NCBI GenBank assembly: GCA_011369465.1
Contig: DRQG01000114.1
Coordinates: 41,357 to 105,356 of the forward strand
Length of the DNA: 64,000 nt
Source: Caldithrix abyssi
GTDB taxonomy: Bacteria; Calditrichota; Calditrichia; Calditrichales; Calditrichaceae
Reading direction: 5' to 3'
Shown piece after piece: positions 27,573 to 35,909 of this stretch. Every line of letters begins with the position of its first letter. Position 1 is the first letter of the stretch. Made by a program: the position numbers and the translations under genes. Under the pieces are notes generated by a model that was not told the origin of the DNA, did not search any database, and was given only the letters and a program-made list of their open reading frames with translations.

Positions 27573-28642
27573 TGCACCGTTAAAACGCGGGCGATCAGCA
27601 AAAAAATAAAGCGGTTAAAACGACGATATCGGTTTTCACCGGCGCTTTCCTGCCAGCTTCCTTTCACTAAGGAGCGGAAAACCGGCAGAAGAGTCATTAT
27701 GCTTTCCACATCAGCGGAGTACGCTGTTTCTTTTTGCGCCAGAAACGAACGCAGACGCTTTAACAGAAACGGGCCCAGTAAAAAATACCAGATGGTCATA
27801 ATCATTACCGAACGCACCACCATTATGAGAGCCGCTGCGCCTTGACTCTGATCAAAAACGGGGAAAATATAGGAAAGTACCATAATTGCCCCGGCAATAA
27901 AAAACAGCAAATAGCCGGACAGTTTTTTAATAATTTTTCTGCGGCGGCTTTTTTTATCCGGCAAAGCTGCATCGTTACCAACCGGTAAAATGAACAGGTT
28001 ATCCGGATTTTGGCTGTAATCATAAATTCGCCGGGCCAGACCGGGCCCTTTAAGGCCTACAATAACTCCGGCAATTAAATGAATGAACGTGTACACACCT
28101 ATCAGGCTGTAACTTATAGGCAAAGTTACGCTGGTTTTACTATCCAGAAAAAACTGACTGATGACATAGTTTCCGAACAAATCTATCGAATGCCAGACGT
28201 TCATTCCAAAAACAAGCGTGGTAACCAAAAACTTCTGCAAGGCCGAAAGCAGTAAAGCTGTAACGGCCAGAACAAATCCGGCCACCCGTTTGGAAGGGAT
28301 TAATCCGAAAAGCAGTTCGCCTAACACGCCTTGCAGAAATACCGCAGCGTAGGACATCAGCGGTGTGTGCGGGCTGACCAATCCCTTTACAATCATCACC
28401 AAAATTGTGGCCCGTATAATAGCGCCTTTTTGGGGTTTGAATGTGGCCAGAAGCGTAATAAGCAAAACCGCGCTTCCGCCAATGAACAACCCTGTAAAGG
28501 GAATTCGAAAGGCATGCAGCACGCCGCCCAACCCCGCTTCGCTTAAAGCCCACAGAGCGGTAATGCGATGAACGGCATTGATCTGTTTCTGCGAAATATT
28601 GTCCTCTGTTTCCGAAGAAACATGTAAAACGGTTTCCATCAT
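27569..28642 (-). CDS. Multi-pass membrane protein next to molybdenum-cofactor genes, possible transporter
   Basis: The protein has 357 residues. About five to six membrane segments fill residues 25-200 (LGGVLHAFRIPFTGLFIGGSA, LLITLLATF, AAVFLQGVLGELLFGLI, LLLSALQKFLVTTLVFG, SLIGVYTFIHLIAGVIVGL), then a basic loop (KKSRRRKIIKK), two further segments and a basic tail. The N-terminal part, with a Gly-rich first loop, vaguely recalls the substrate-binding S components of ECF transporters, but this is only a resemblance. It follows the DUF364-like gene by 34 bp in the mobA-mobB unit. If it is a transporter, molybdate or another metal would be the obvious candidate (inference). Confidence 0.6.
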   Translation of the reverse strand: MMETVLHVSSETEDNISQKQINAVHRITALWALSEAGLGGVLHAFRIPFTGLFIGGSAVLLITLLATFKPQKGAIIRATILVMIVKGLVSPHTPLMSYAAVFLQGVLGELLFGLIPSKRVAGFVLAVTALLLSALQKFLVTTLVFGMNVWHSIDLFGNYVISQFFLDSKTSVTLPISYSLIGVYTFIHLIAGVIVGLKGPGLARRIYDYSQNPDNLFILPVGNDAALPDKKSRRRKIIKKLSGYLLFFIAGAIMVLSYIFPVFDQSQGAAALIMVVRSVMIMTIWYFLLGPFLLKRLRSFLAQKETAYSADVESIMTLLPVFRSLVKGSWQESAGENRYRRFNRFIFLLIARVLTVH

Positions 28643-28676
28643 TCCTCTCGATCCGAACAGAAAATTCGAAACAGGT

Positions 28677-29432
28677 TCATATTTTCAATAAAACCTTTTT
28701 ACTGAATTTATGAATCATCCGGGTTCCCATTCCGTGGCGTATCATTTTAAGCACATTTTTTTTATCCATCGGCACGGTACCGGCCAGCAGATGTACAGGC
28801 AAATGGGCGAACGGCTGGGCCGTCATCGGCGTACCGGGTCCCAGTATCACACAGCGGGTGTGGTCATTCACCCGGCCGAGAATATCTTCCGTGGTACCAT
28901 TCAACAGCGTTGTGGAGGTAATCATCAAAACGTCGGCCTGATTCCTCAGAAAAGAAAAAAAAGTCTGCTCATCCCCCATTCCTTTAAAATGATCGATCAC
29001 TTCGGTATGCACACCCATTTCCCCAAATCGCTCTTCCAGCGGTTTGATGTGCCCCACCATGGCTACCCGGCTGCCTTTTTGTATTCGAAGATATTCCTTT
29101 AACAGGGTGTTGTCTCTGTCTTCATCAAGCCGGATGGCCTTTTTATAGTTGAGCGCATTGATAAGCGCCAAAGCCAGGCTGCGTTTCAAAGGCGCATCGG
29201 ACAGTATTTCCTTTAATAATAGAACGGCGTTTTGTCCTTCATAATCGGTATAATCCTTTGATCCGGCCAGAGGATGCCGCTTTTCATAATAGGTGTAAGA
29301 TACACCCAAGCCGCCGTCCGACGTTTCTACGGCGCTATACCCCAATCCGATACTTAAATAGGATACGGTTACCCGTTCCGCCGTTTCGCGAAATTCTTCG
29401 AATAGTAACTGGTCAATTTCCATCAACCGCAC
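28677..29432 (-). CDS. DUF4213/DUF364-type Rossmann-like protein
   Basis: The protein has 251 residues. The N-terminal 90 residues are a small alpha/beta unit (VTVSYLSIGLGYSAVETSDGG) like DUF4213. The rest is a Rossmann-like half (GSRVAMVGHIKPLEERF, VHTEVIDHF, ADVLMITSTTLLNGTTEDIL, VILGPGTPMT) like DUF364, a family suggested to bind metals or metal cofactors. It overlaps the 3' end of mobB and sits between the molybdenum-cofactor genes and a membrane protein, which fits a role in molybdenum handling (inference). The start is uncertain: GTG at 29432 or ATG at 29423, with AAAGGA placed better for the first. Confidence 0.78.
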   Translation of the reverse strand: MRLMEIDQLLFEEFRETAERVTVSYLSIGLGYSAVETSDGGLGVSYTYYEKRHPLAGSKDYTDYEGQNAVLLLKEILSDAPLKRSLALALINALNYKKAIRLDEDRDNTLLKEYLRIQKGSRVAMVGHIKPLEERFGEMGVHTEVIDHFKGMGDEQTFFSFLRNQADVLMITSTTLLNGTTEDILGRVNDHTRCVILGPGTPMTAQPFAHLPVHLLAGTVPMDKKNVLKMIRHGMGTRMIHKFSKKVLLKI

Positions 29433-29919
29433 CGTTTCCTTTCGAAATATTCAGTTTCTCAACAATGAAATCAATAATCCGCTCCGCTTGCGGTGTAAAG
29501 GCAGGGTACCGATGATGTGTTCCGTATTCGTTTACGACAGCAATAACATTCCCGGCAGGTGCGTTATCTTCTCTTTCCGTTTGCACGAAAATCTTCGGGC
29601 CGGGTGCGCTGCGAAAGGATTCGATCAGAATCAGATCACAATCTTTAAATACATATCGCAAAATATCCTCTTTTTGCTTTTCGGCCGGCTGATTAAAAAA
29701 GATTGCCATCCCTTCCGCACTCTCGAAAATAACCGGTTGCGCGCCGCTGTGGCGAAAGGAATCGGAATCACTGCCGGGTTTATCCAAAGGATGGGAATGC
29801 GCGCTGTGTTTATAGGCGCCTACACGGTATCCGCGTTCGGTTAATTTGCGGATCAGAAATTTCATCAGCGTTGTTTTACCGCTGTTTTTCGGTCCGATGA
29901 TATGCAATGACGGTATCAT
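29413..29919 (-). CDS. mobB: Molybdopterin-guanine dinucleotide biosynthesis protein B
   Basis: The protein has 168 residues. An N-terminal P-loop GPKNSGKTT sits at residues 9-17. The MobB signature AYKHSAHSH follows, then the Asp/Ser-rich DKPGSDSDSFRHSGAQ. MobB is a GTP-binding partner that helps MobA attach GMP to molybdopterin. NapA, encoded 7 kb away on the same strand, needs this bis-MGD cofactor. It lies 3 bp downstream of mobA and overlaps the DUF364 gene. Confidence 0.93.
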   Translation of the reverse strand: MIPSLHIIGPKNSGKTTLMKFLIRKLTERGYRVGAYKHSAHSHPLDKPGSDSDSFRHSGAQPVIFESAEGMAIFFNQPAEKQKEDILRYVFKDCDLILIESFRSAPGPKIFVQTEREDNAPAGNVIAVVNEYGTHHRYPAFTPQAERIIDFIVEKLNISKGNGAVDGN

Positions 29920-29922
29920 GTT

Positions 29923-30504
29923 TCAGGGGTTGTAGGATAACAGATCCTTTTTGTAGTTAATATTTAAGAATACATCCGGATTATACGGATGCATTTTCTC
30001 ACTGAAGTTGACTACAACAGCTTCTTCCTGCCGTAGAATGGAGCGCAGGCTGTAATCCATCCGTTCGATTTGATCCTTAAGTCGGGGCAGCACCGTAATA
30101 GGCCAGATGGAGATCAGCGGTTCCAGCCCCTTATGCGACATAGCCACAACAGGCCGGTCCGGTTCCATCTGTCTGAATAGTAAACGATACACTTCTTCAT
30201 TTAACAAGGGCGTATCCACAGGCAAAACAGCCATAAACGGCGTGGGACTTTTAGTAAGCGCCGTAAACAACCCGCCAATCGGTCCCAAATCCGGTATCAG
30301 ATCACTGATAACAGGGATGCCGATTTCTTCAAAAGCCACTGTTTGGCCGTTGATGAGGAAAACTCGGGGAGCTATCCGGCGAGCCAGTTCCACCGCGTGC
30401 CGGATGAGTGGCTTTCCCCGGAAGTCGGCCAGGGCTTTCGGTTCGCCGAACCGTTTGCTTTTGCCCCCGCCGATTATGGCGGCGGACAATGCTTCGTTTA
30501 TCAT
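29923..30504 (-). CDS. mobA: Molybdenum cofactor guanylyltransferase MobA
   Basis: The protein has 193 residues from ATG 30504 (a TTG at 30507 is also in frame). The nucleotidyltransferase signature is clear: AIIGGGKSKRFGEPKAL, DFRGKPLI, DLIPDLGPIGGL and the metal-binding VLPVDTPLL. It transfers GMP from GTP to Mo-molybdopterin to make the MGD form used by DMSO-reductase-family enzymes such as NapA. It heads the mobA-mobB-DUF364-membrane protein unit. A terminator-like hairpin lies just upstream, within the leader, and may attenuate this unit. Confidence 0.93.
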   Translation of the reverse strand: MINEALSAAIIGGGKSKRFGEPKALADFRGKPLIRHAVELARRIAPRVFLINGQTVAFEEIGIPVISDLIPDLGPIGGLFTALTKSPTPFMAVLPVDTPLLNEEVYRLLFRQMEPDRPVVAMSHKGLEPLISIWPITVLPRLKDQIERMDYSLRSILRQEEAVVVNFSEKMHPYNPDVFLNINYKKDLLSYNP

Positions 30505-30513
30505 CAAAACTAT

Positions 30514-30544
30514 CCCAAAATAAAAATCCCGCCAAATTGGCGGG
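30514..30544 (-). terminator. Terminator-like hairpin directly before mobA (possible attenuator)
   Basis: A perfect palindrome CCCGCCAAATTTGGCGGG-type stem at 30528-30544 (8-bp arms) is followed on the minus strand by ATTTTTATTTTG, ending about 10 bp before the mobA start. Because it lies in front of mobA and after the octaheme gene's own terminator, it could act as an attenuator in a mobA leader. Confidence 0.5.
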
Positions 30545-30637
30545 AAATATACTATGCTAACGCAGAAAAACAGCGCCGGCTTGTTAACGTATAATTCTCC
30601 TTTGCCAATTCAGGACAATGTATTCAAAGTCCGTCGG

Positions 30638-30696
30638 GCAGGGTAAGCGGTTACCCCCTTACCCGTAGCGTCCAGTGCATCCCGCCAGAGCGGGAC
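30638..30696. repeat. Structured intergenic element with two hairpins
   Basis: Two inverted repeats lie close together: GGGTAAG/CTTACCC (30641-30647 and 30658-30664, 10-nt loop) and TCCCGC/GCGGGA (30680-30685 and 30690-30695, 4-nt loop). It occupies the 300-bp gap between the octaheme cytochrome gene and mobA. It could be a dispersed palindromic element or part of a mobA leader RNA. I could not match it to the molybdenum-cofactor riboswitch from memory. Confidence 0.4.
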
Positions 30697-30761
30697 ACAA
30701 AGGTTCGGAGCTATATGATCATTAAACAAAGTTACCGTATCTTCTTGCAAAAAGCAACGAA

Positions 30762-30793
30762 AGAAAAAAGAGGCTGCCGGGAACGACAGCCTC
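30762..30793 (-). terminator. Rho-independent terminator of the octaheme cytochrome gene
   Basis: On the minus strand the stem GAGGCTG/CAGCCTC at 30770-30776 and 30787-30793 is followed by six T (30764-30769). It starts 14 bp after the stop codon of the cytochrome gene. Confidence 0.87.
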
Positions 30794-30806
30794 CCATAGG
30801 GAAAAA

Positions 30807-32423
30807 TTATTTCTTAAAGAACGGTTTGCCCGGTAATTTGAGATCGATCACCTGTTCTTTCATCTTCTTCAGATCGTACTCATTACGCGCTTTGTAAAAA
30901 TTCCAGGTCGAATCCACCGCAGGAGTGTGCGTGTATTTAAGTCCAAGGTAGTGATCCTTATTTTCAAACCGTTCTTCCCAGAGATCCCACTGTTTTTTGG
31001 ACAACAGTCCTTTTTCATAAGCGGTTTTTACATTGGCATAGATACGATCCCAGTAATCCGGATATTTATTGTACAAATAGGGTGTCGTGTTCGTATAAGT
31101 TGGGATTCCCCAGGCATTGCCCGGTATATCATACAGCGTGTAAGTGGTAAATTTTGACGGGCTGGTGGAATGGACAATTTTCTTAGCTTCGGCGTCTCCA
31201 TGTTCGGCCGCCCATTTAATCACTTCCATCAAATCTTCCTGCACTTCCCAGATACCATGCCATTGAGTATAATCGGCGGCCATCATTTCTGCGCCAAAAC
31301 GGAATCGGCGTCCTTCATGATGCCAGCCATAATACATATCGTGTTCGGGGTCTTCATCCCAACCATTCAAAACGGGATTGGAATAGAATTTACCATCTTC
31401 CTTCAGCCGTTTAATTAAACCGTTTTTGGTCAGTTTTTTAGTCCAATATACAAATTGACGCCGGATCTCGTTATATTGCAAGTTAACCAGATCGGCCGTT
31501 AGGAGATAGGTTTCATAAAAATCCGGCGCATGACAACTGGCGCAGATGGCTTCCATCCGTTCGCGTTTTACTTCCCAACTGCCCAAATTTTCTTCATCCC
31601 AAACCGTGCGATAGCTCCAGGTCATTTGCGATTCCCAGGCCAGACGCGCGCTCACATTGTGCGTCATAGGCTGGGTTTCATTGCCGTCCATGTGGCAGGT
31701 TACACAAACCGGCGCTTCGATGGGAATGGGCTCAAAGTTCTTGGTGGAGTAATCCATATCCCAATCTTTGCCTTTGGCTTTGAAGATATTACCGTGTTTG
31801 GATTCCAGATACATTTCAATCTGGGGATGGTCGGGCCCGAGGTGACATTCGCCGCAGGTTTCCGGCTGACGGGCCACCGCTTTGCTGAACGAGTGTTTGG
31901 GATGGCACACATCGCACTCGCCCACACTGCCGTCCGGCCACAAATTACCCACCTGATGGCATTCCTCACAGCCGTGACGCGTGGAAATGGGATTTTCAAA
32001 GACAGCCCGGTCGGCATTTTTAAGCAGCCAGAACTGATGGGCATGTTTGCTGTTGGCAAATTCGGCCACTTCCTGCGAATGACACTCGGCACAGTCCTTG
32101 GGGGTCGGATGCCGGGCGATCAGGAAATCGCTTTTGGGGCAGCGCTGTGCGTCAAATTCGCCTTCTTTGGCATGGTGGCACTCGTTACAGCCGATACCCA
32201 TTACAGCGTGTTTACTTTCTTTCCAGGCGTCAATCTGTTTAACGGCCACATTTTCCCGTTGATGACAGTTAATACATTGTGCGCTGGTGGCGTCAATTTC
32301 GATATGCGGTTTTTGCTCTTTAGAGGCTTTCATCTCCACGCCGGCGATAATGATCAAAATAACCACAAGCAAAACGCTAAAGATACCGATAAGCCACTGC
32401 TGAGCTTTTACTGTTGAATCCAT
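30807..32423 (-). CDS. Membrane-anchored octaheme cytochrome c, hydroxylamine oxidoreductase (HAO) family-like
   Basis: The protein has 538 residues. An uncleaved-looking N-terminal membrane helix (residues 10-28) is followed by a periplasmic domain with exactly eight CxxCH heme sites, at Cys 50, 79, 111, 152, 170, 190, 240 and 294. The C-terminal 240 residues have no heme site and are rich in Trp and Tyr (DYTQWHGIWEVQED), as in HAO-type octaheme proteins, where this part is helical. Relatives oxidise hydroxylamine or reduce nitrite. With a nitrate reductase locus upstream and no NrfA in view, nitrite or hydroxylamine reduction is the likelier role (inference). It is the last gene after Rieske and cytochrome b genes (47-bp gap) and may serve as their electron acceptor. 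Confidence 0.85.
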   Translation of the reverse strand: MDSTVKAQQWLIGIFSVLLVVILIIIAGVEMKASKEQKPHIEIDATSAQCINCHQRENVAVKQIDAWKESKHAVMGIGCNECHHAKEGEFDAQRCPKSDFLIARHPTPKDCAECHSQEVAEFANSKHAHQFWLLKNADRAVFENPISTRHGCEECHQVGNLWPDGSVGECDVCHPKHSFSKAVARQPETCGECHLGPDHPQIEMYLESKHGNIFKAKGKDWDMDYSTKNFEPIPIEAPVCVTCHMDGNETQPMTHNVSARLAWESQMTWSYRTVWDEENLGSWEVKRERMEAICASCHAPDFYETYLLTADLVNLQYNEIRRQFVYWTKKLTKNGLIKRLKEDGKFYSNPVLNGWDEDPEHDMYYGWHHEGRRFRFGAEMMAADYTQWHGIWEVQEDLMEVIKWAAEHGDAEAKKIVHSTSPSKFTTYTLYDIPGNAWGIPTYTNTTPYLYNKYPDYWDRIYANVKTAYEKGLLSKKQWDLWEERFENKDHYLGLKYTHTPAVDSTWNFYKARNEYDLKKMKEQVIDLKLPGKPFFKK

Positions 32424-32470
32424 AAATCCTCCTTACAATTTTTTATAATAGCACTATAGTATCATTTTAA

Positions 32471-33517
32471 TTACGCAAAAAACATTTCCCACACCGTAAG
32501 TCCGACCGTAAAAACTATCGTAAGCGAGCCCACGAAATAACTGAATTTGGTACGTACTTTAAGATCTTTGGAAATAATCGGTTCGATAAAAGGCCAAAAC
32601 ATAAAACCGAGCACAAAGGCCGTTGTAAGCGCTATGCCCACGAGTAAGGGCACCAGTTTCAGGAAACGATAGGATGGGAAGAAATACCACTCCGGTTTTA
32701 TATGCAACGGCGTTTGAGCCGGATCGGCCGGGGTTCCCAGTCCGGGAGGAAAAATAACCGTTAAAGCGCTCATTACACTAAGAATAAATAAAGTTAAAAT
32801 AATAATTTTAAAGAAATGATGCGGATAAAACGCATAGTGCCCTTTGGGAAATCCCTCCGGTTCGGATACGCCATGCACGCGTAAAATGATGATATGTACC
32901 GCGATGACCAAGAACATGGTAAGCGGCAGGAACATCACATGGATCATAAAAAAGCGGGTAAGCGTATTTGCGGTAACGTCCTCGCCGCCTCGCAGAAAAT
33001 CCAAAAGCAAGCCGCCTACTACAGGCACCTGTTTAAACATATTGGTACCCACGGTTGTGGCCCAGTAAGCCAGTTGATTGTTCAACAGAGAATATCCTGT
33101 AAAGGCGAAGGCCAGAGTTAACAGGAACAGCATCACGCCCACAATCCAGTTTAACTCGCGCGGTTTTCTGTAGGCATTGGTAAAAAAGACGCGGGTAATA
33201 TGCAGCAACAGGGCAATAACCATTAAATTGGAACCCCAGCGGTGGATGCCGCGTACCCAAAAACCCATGCGTATTTCCTCGGTGATGTGACGGACACTCT
33301 CAAAGGCCATCTCCGGAGAAGGTACAAAATAGAAAGATAACAGGATACCCGTAACCACTTGCAGCATAAACAGGATAAGCGGCATAGCTCCCGAGCAGTA
33401 CCACCATTTTTTCATGTGATTGGGGATGGGTTCCTTTAAAAAGATGTTTTCATTGATTTCCACAAATTTTTCATAATCGATCGGAAACCGTTCTTTGAAC
33501 CATTCTTTCATACTCAT
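32471..33517 (-). CDS. Cytochrome b of a quinol-oxidising b6-type complex (fused b6/subunit IV)
   Basis: The protein has 348 residues with about eight membrane helices. Heme b ligands H92 and H106 (helix B) and H193 and H208 (helix D) are present. The 14-residue spacing in helix D is the b6 type rather than the mitochondrial 13. C41 (WWYCSGAMPL) aligns with the b6f Cys that covalently holds heme c_i. The quinol-site motif PEWYF is at 274-278, so the subunit IV part is fused to the b6 part. It oxidises menaquinol at the inner membrane and passes electrons to the Rieske protein. It overlaps the Rieske gene by 4 bp. No cytochrome c1 or f gene is present; the octaheme gene takes that position. 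Confidence 0.93.
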   Translation of the reverse strand: MSMKEWFKERFPIDYEKFVEINENIFLKEPIPNHMKKWWYCSGAMPLILFMLQVVTGILLSFYFVPSPEMAFESVRHITEEIRMGFWVRGIHRWGSNLMVIALLLHITRVFFTNAYRKPRELNWIVGVMLFLLTLAFAFTGYSLLNNQLAYWATTVGTNMFKQVPVVGGLLLDFLRGGEDVTANTLTRFFMIHVMFLPLTMFLVIAVHIIILRVHGVSEPEGFPKGHYAFYPHHFFKIIILTLFILSVMSALTVIFPPGLGTPADPAQTPLHIKPEWYFFPSYRFLKLVPLLVGIALTTAFVLGFMFWPFIEPIISKDLKVRTKFSYFVGSLTIVFTVGLTVWEMFFA

Positions 33518-33978
33518 GTCCAGGGGCCCTCCATTTTATCTTCCACCTTGATGAAGACCAGGTTTTGTTCCAGATGCACTTCAAACTCATCCAATGGTCT
33601 GGGTGGCGGCCCGCTGAGCACCTGTCCGTTTTTACTAAATACACCCTGATGGCAGGGACAGTAAAAACGACCCTTTTGTTCTTCCCAGCGTACGATACAC
33701 CCCAAATGGGTGCATACGCCGGAGAAGACTTTGTAGCCCTCGTTTAACCGTACCACATATACCGGTTTACCGCTAAGCGTAATTTTTTTCGCTTTATTTA
33801 CCGGCATTTCGGTTTTTTTAGCCACCAGATATTTATGGTAGGTCTTTTTCTTCTTTTTTGGAAGAAGATAGACGATGGCATGCCGCAGAAACGTGCCGAT
33901 GGCAATAATCAGAGCGCCCACTACCGTGGTATTTCTGATAAAGTCCCGGCGGCTTTGTTTGTTCTCATTTTGCGCCAT
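33514..33978 (-). CDS. qcrA: Rieske iron-sulfur protein
   Basis: The protein has 154 residues. A twin-arginine signal-anchor (SRRDFIRN, then a membrane helix) is followed by the Rieske domain with the two cluster boxes CTHLGC and CPCHQG and the closing SGPPPRPL loop. It carries electrons from quinol bound at the cytochrome b subunit to a c-type heme. The ribosome binding site GGAGGAA precedes the ATG. The gene begins the three-gene unit Rieske-cytochrome b-octaheme cytochrome. Its promoter must lie in or near the 533-bp repeat-rich gap upstream. Confidence 0.95.
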   Translation of the reverse strand: MAQNENKQSRRDFIRNTTVVGALIIAIGTFLRHAIVYLLPKKKKKTYHKYLVAKKTEMPVNKAKKITLSGKPVYVVRLNEGYKVFSGVCTHLGCIVRWEEQKGRFYCPCHQGVFSKNGQVLSGPPPRPLDEFEVHLEQNLVFIKVEDKMEGPWT

Positions 33979-34007
33979 GTATGTTCCTCCCGTTTTAGTT
34001 TGGTTTT

Positions 34008-34406
34008 TAGCTATTAGTGCCTGCCCTGAGCCCCGTCGAAGGGTTGGCTATCAGCCGTCAGCTATCGGCTGTCGGCTGTTGGCTTTTAGTTGTAAGTTAT
34101 TAGTTCTTAGTTTTCAGTTGTCAGTTAAAAGTACTTCTCAATTCGAATATCGTTAATCGGTGTTCGAAATTCATTCATCGGCTATTGGCTGTCGGCTTTC
34201 AGCTTTCAGCTCTCGGCCGTCGGTTGTTGGCTATTAGCTCTTAGCTTTTGGTTGTCAGTTCTCAGTTAATTTCCAGCATCCAGTATCCAGCTTCAAGTTA
34301 CTAAGTTGTTGAGTTATTCAGTTATTAGTTCCTCGTTCTTCATTCGTTAATCGATATTCGAGATTCATAAGTTTTCAGTATTCCCCGCCACAAGCGGACA
34401 GGTTAA
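34008..34406. repeat. Degenerate intergenic repeat region (family shared with 55.3-55.6 kb)
   Basis: The 533-bp gap 33979-34511 has no gene. Most of it is made of short degenerate words such as GGCTATTGGCTGTCGGCTTT, CAGTTTTCAGTTGTCAGTT and CTGAGCCCCGTCGAAGGG. Two segments match the gap at 55.2-55.6 kb in reverse orientation: 34150-34172 against 55489-55511 (22 of 23 identical) and 34384-34406 against 55416-55438 (20 of 23). Repeat text of this style is seen in intergenic DNA of several FCB genomes. Confidence 0.75.
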
Positions 34407-34511
34407 TGGATGTTTGATTTTTCTTTTTTAGCTAATGGTTATTTACATTACACTTTTAAATTACACGGCTAATTTCGATTCCCCAATACTTTGCGCGACA
34501 TGAATGTCGCT

Positions 34512-35384
34512 TTACGATCCGCTTTTATTTGTTTTCGTTTCCTGCGGATGGAAGGTGAACCAGATCGATTTACCGCCCTTATTAAAACAGGCCTCAATGC
34601 AGGCGCCGCAATTATAACAATATGGATAGATGCCCTTTTGCCTGGGATTTAACTGCAAAGGGCAGGCCGCATTGCACAAGGAAACCTTTTTTAAATTAAC
34701 CGGACAATTATTTGCGCATATATGGGCGTCATATTGAATAGCAAGTGTATTTTTACCGCGCAGCAAGGCCAAAACCGCGCCTACAGGACAGGCGTACTTG
34801 CACCAAAACCGCGGCCAAAAAAACACTTCCAGCAAGAGGATAAGCAGCACAATACTCAACTCCATCCCCACCGCACCATAAAAAATAAGATCGGCCACCT
34901 GTCCCGAAATCAGACCGGGCATGGAAGTAAGCGTAATAACCGGAATGCCGCTCACTGCCGCCACGCTTATAATGCTGCCAAACACCAGCCAGTAATACTG
35001 CGGTTTTGCATTTTGATTTTTAGCCCGGATTGTTTTGGGACGTATTTTTTTGCGCAGTTTGTCGGCAAACTCGGCCAACAAGTTAAACGGACATATCCAG
35101 CTGCAGAATACTTTCCCGAAAAAAAGGGTTATTACCAGAGGAATAATTCCGGCCAACAGCAATGGGAAATGAATCTCTTTTGTCAGCAACAAATTCTGCA
35201 AGACAAGCGCCGGGTCAACAATATCCAGTTGCCCTATACTTACGCTGTAAAAAGTACCGATAATAGCGTGCATGCCGGCTTTATTAAGCAGCGGCACAAT
35301 AAAGATAAACAACACAGACAAAATCTGGATCAGGCGTCTGTATCGATTTAAATGTTTATAAAAATGTAGTTCAAACCGGGTCAT
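34512..35384 (-). CDS. napH: NapH-like membrane ferredoxin (quinol dehydrogenase component)
   Basis: The protein has 290 residues. Four or so membrane helices carry two cytoplasmic CxxxCP boxes (CSWICPFN and CKYACPVG), as in NapH. A C-terminal 4Fe-4S region follows (CANNCPV, CNAACP, CYNCGACIEAC). NapG and NapH together pass electrons from quinol to the periplasmic nitrate reductase. It lies 12 bp downstream of the NapG-like gene and is the last nap gene before the repeat-filled gap. Confidence 0.9.
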   Translation of the reverse strand: MTRFELHFYKHLNRYRRLIQILSVLFIFIVPLLNKAGMHAIIGTFYSVSIGQLDIVDPALVLQNLLLTKEIHFPLLLAGIIPLVITLFFGKVFCSWICPFNLLAEFADKLRKKIRPKTIRAKNQNAKPQYYWLVFGSIISVAAVSGIPVITLTSMPGLISGQVADLIFYGAVGMELSIVLLILLLEVFFWPRFWCKYACPVGAVLALLRGKNTLAIQYDAHICANNCPVNLKKVSLCNAACPLQLNPRQKGIYPYCYNCGACIEACFNKGGKSIWFTFHPQETKTNKSGS

Positions 35385-35396
35385 TTTGATATTCCG

Positions 35397-35909
35397 TTAT
35401 CTGTGCGCGCTAAACACAACAATCGATTTCGGGTCGGTTGGACAGACCTGTTCGCAAATGCCACAACCCACGCAATGCTCTTTATGTACCACAGGATACA
35501 ATTCCTCTTTCAGGGTGATGGCTACCGTATATATAGGGCAGCGTTCGTAACAGGCCCGGCAAATAATGCCATTGTAAGCAAAGCAGGTTGTTTCGTCAAT
35601 CGCTGCCTCACCCATTTTTACATTTTCTTTTTCGCCCACTGCTTCCAGCGCGCCGGTGGGACAGGCATTAATACAAGGCCAGTCGCTGCATAAGTAACAA
35701 GGCACCGCAGTCGGGTAGATAAACGGCGTACCCATCTTTAATCCCCAATCCCCATGAGCCATTTTAATGGAATCGTACGGGCAGGCTTCCTCGCAGCGGC
35801 GGCAGCGGATGCACTTTTGCAGGAAAGCATCCTCTTTCACAGCGCCGGGGGGCCGTAACGGATAACGGGCCGATACCAGTTTATTTAATAAATCCAACAA
35901 CATGGTCAA
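35397..35909 (-). CDS. napG: NapG-like four-cluster ferredoxin protein
   Basis: The protein has 170 residues with four 4Fe-4S cysteine sets (CIRCRRCEEACP, CYLCSDWPCINACP, CFAYNGIICRACYERCP, CVGCGICEQVCP), the NapG/NapF pattern. NapG proteins usually have a twin-arginine signal. This one starts MTMLLDLLNKLVSARYP and lacks a clear RR motif, so it may be cytoplasmic or carried out with a partner. It overlaps napD by 4 bp and is followed by napH. It is similar in layout to the second ferredoxin protein two genes upstream, probably by duplication. Confidence 0.85.
   Translation of the reverse strand: MTMLLDLLNKLVSARYPLRPPGAVKEDAFLQKCIRCRRCEEACPYDSIKMAHGDWGLKMGTPFIYPTAVPCYLCSDWPCINACPTGALEAVGEKENVKMGEAAIDETTCFAYNGIICRACYERCPIYTVAITLKEELYPVVHKEHCVGCGICEQVCPTDPKSIVVFSAHR

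Noticed and set aside
30505..30806. Molybdenum-cofactor riboswitch
   Set aside because: Position before mobA is attractive, but the conserved core of the known motif was not recognised; kept only as an unclassified structured leader.
31530..32417. 295-codon plus-strand frame opposite the octaheme cytochrome gene
   Set aside because: The minus-strand gene has eight CxxCH sites in order, which is decisive; the plus frame has no recognisable feature.
33979..34511. Transposon or prophage remnant in the repeat-rich gap
   Set aside because: No transposase, integrase or terminal inverted repeats with target duplication are visible; only short degenerate words.
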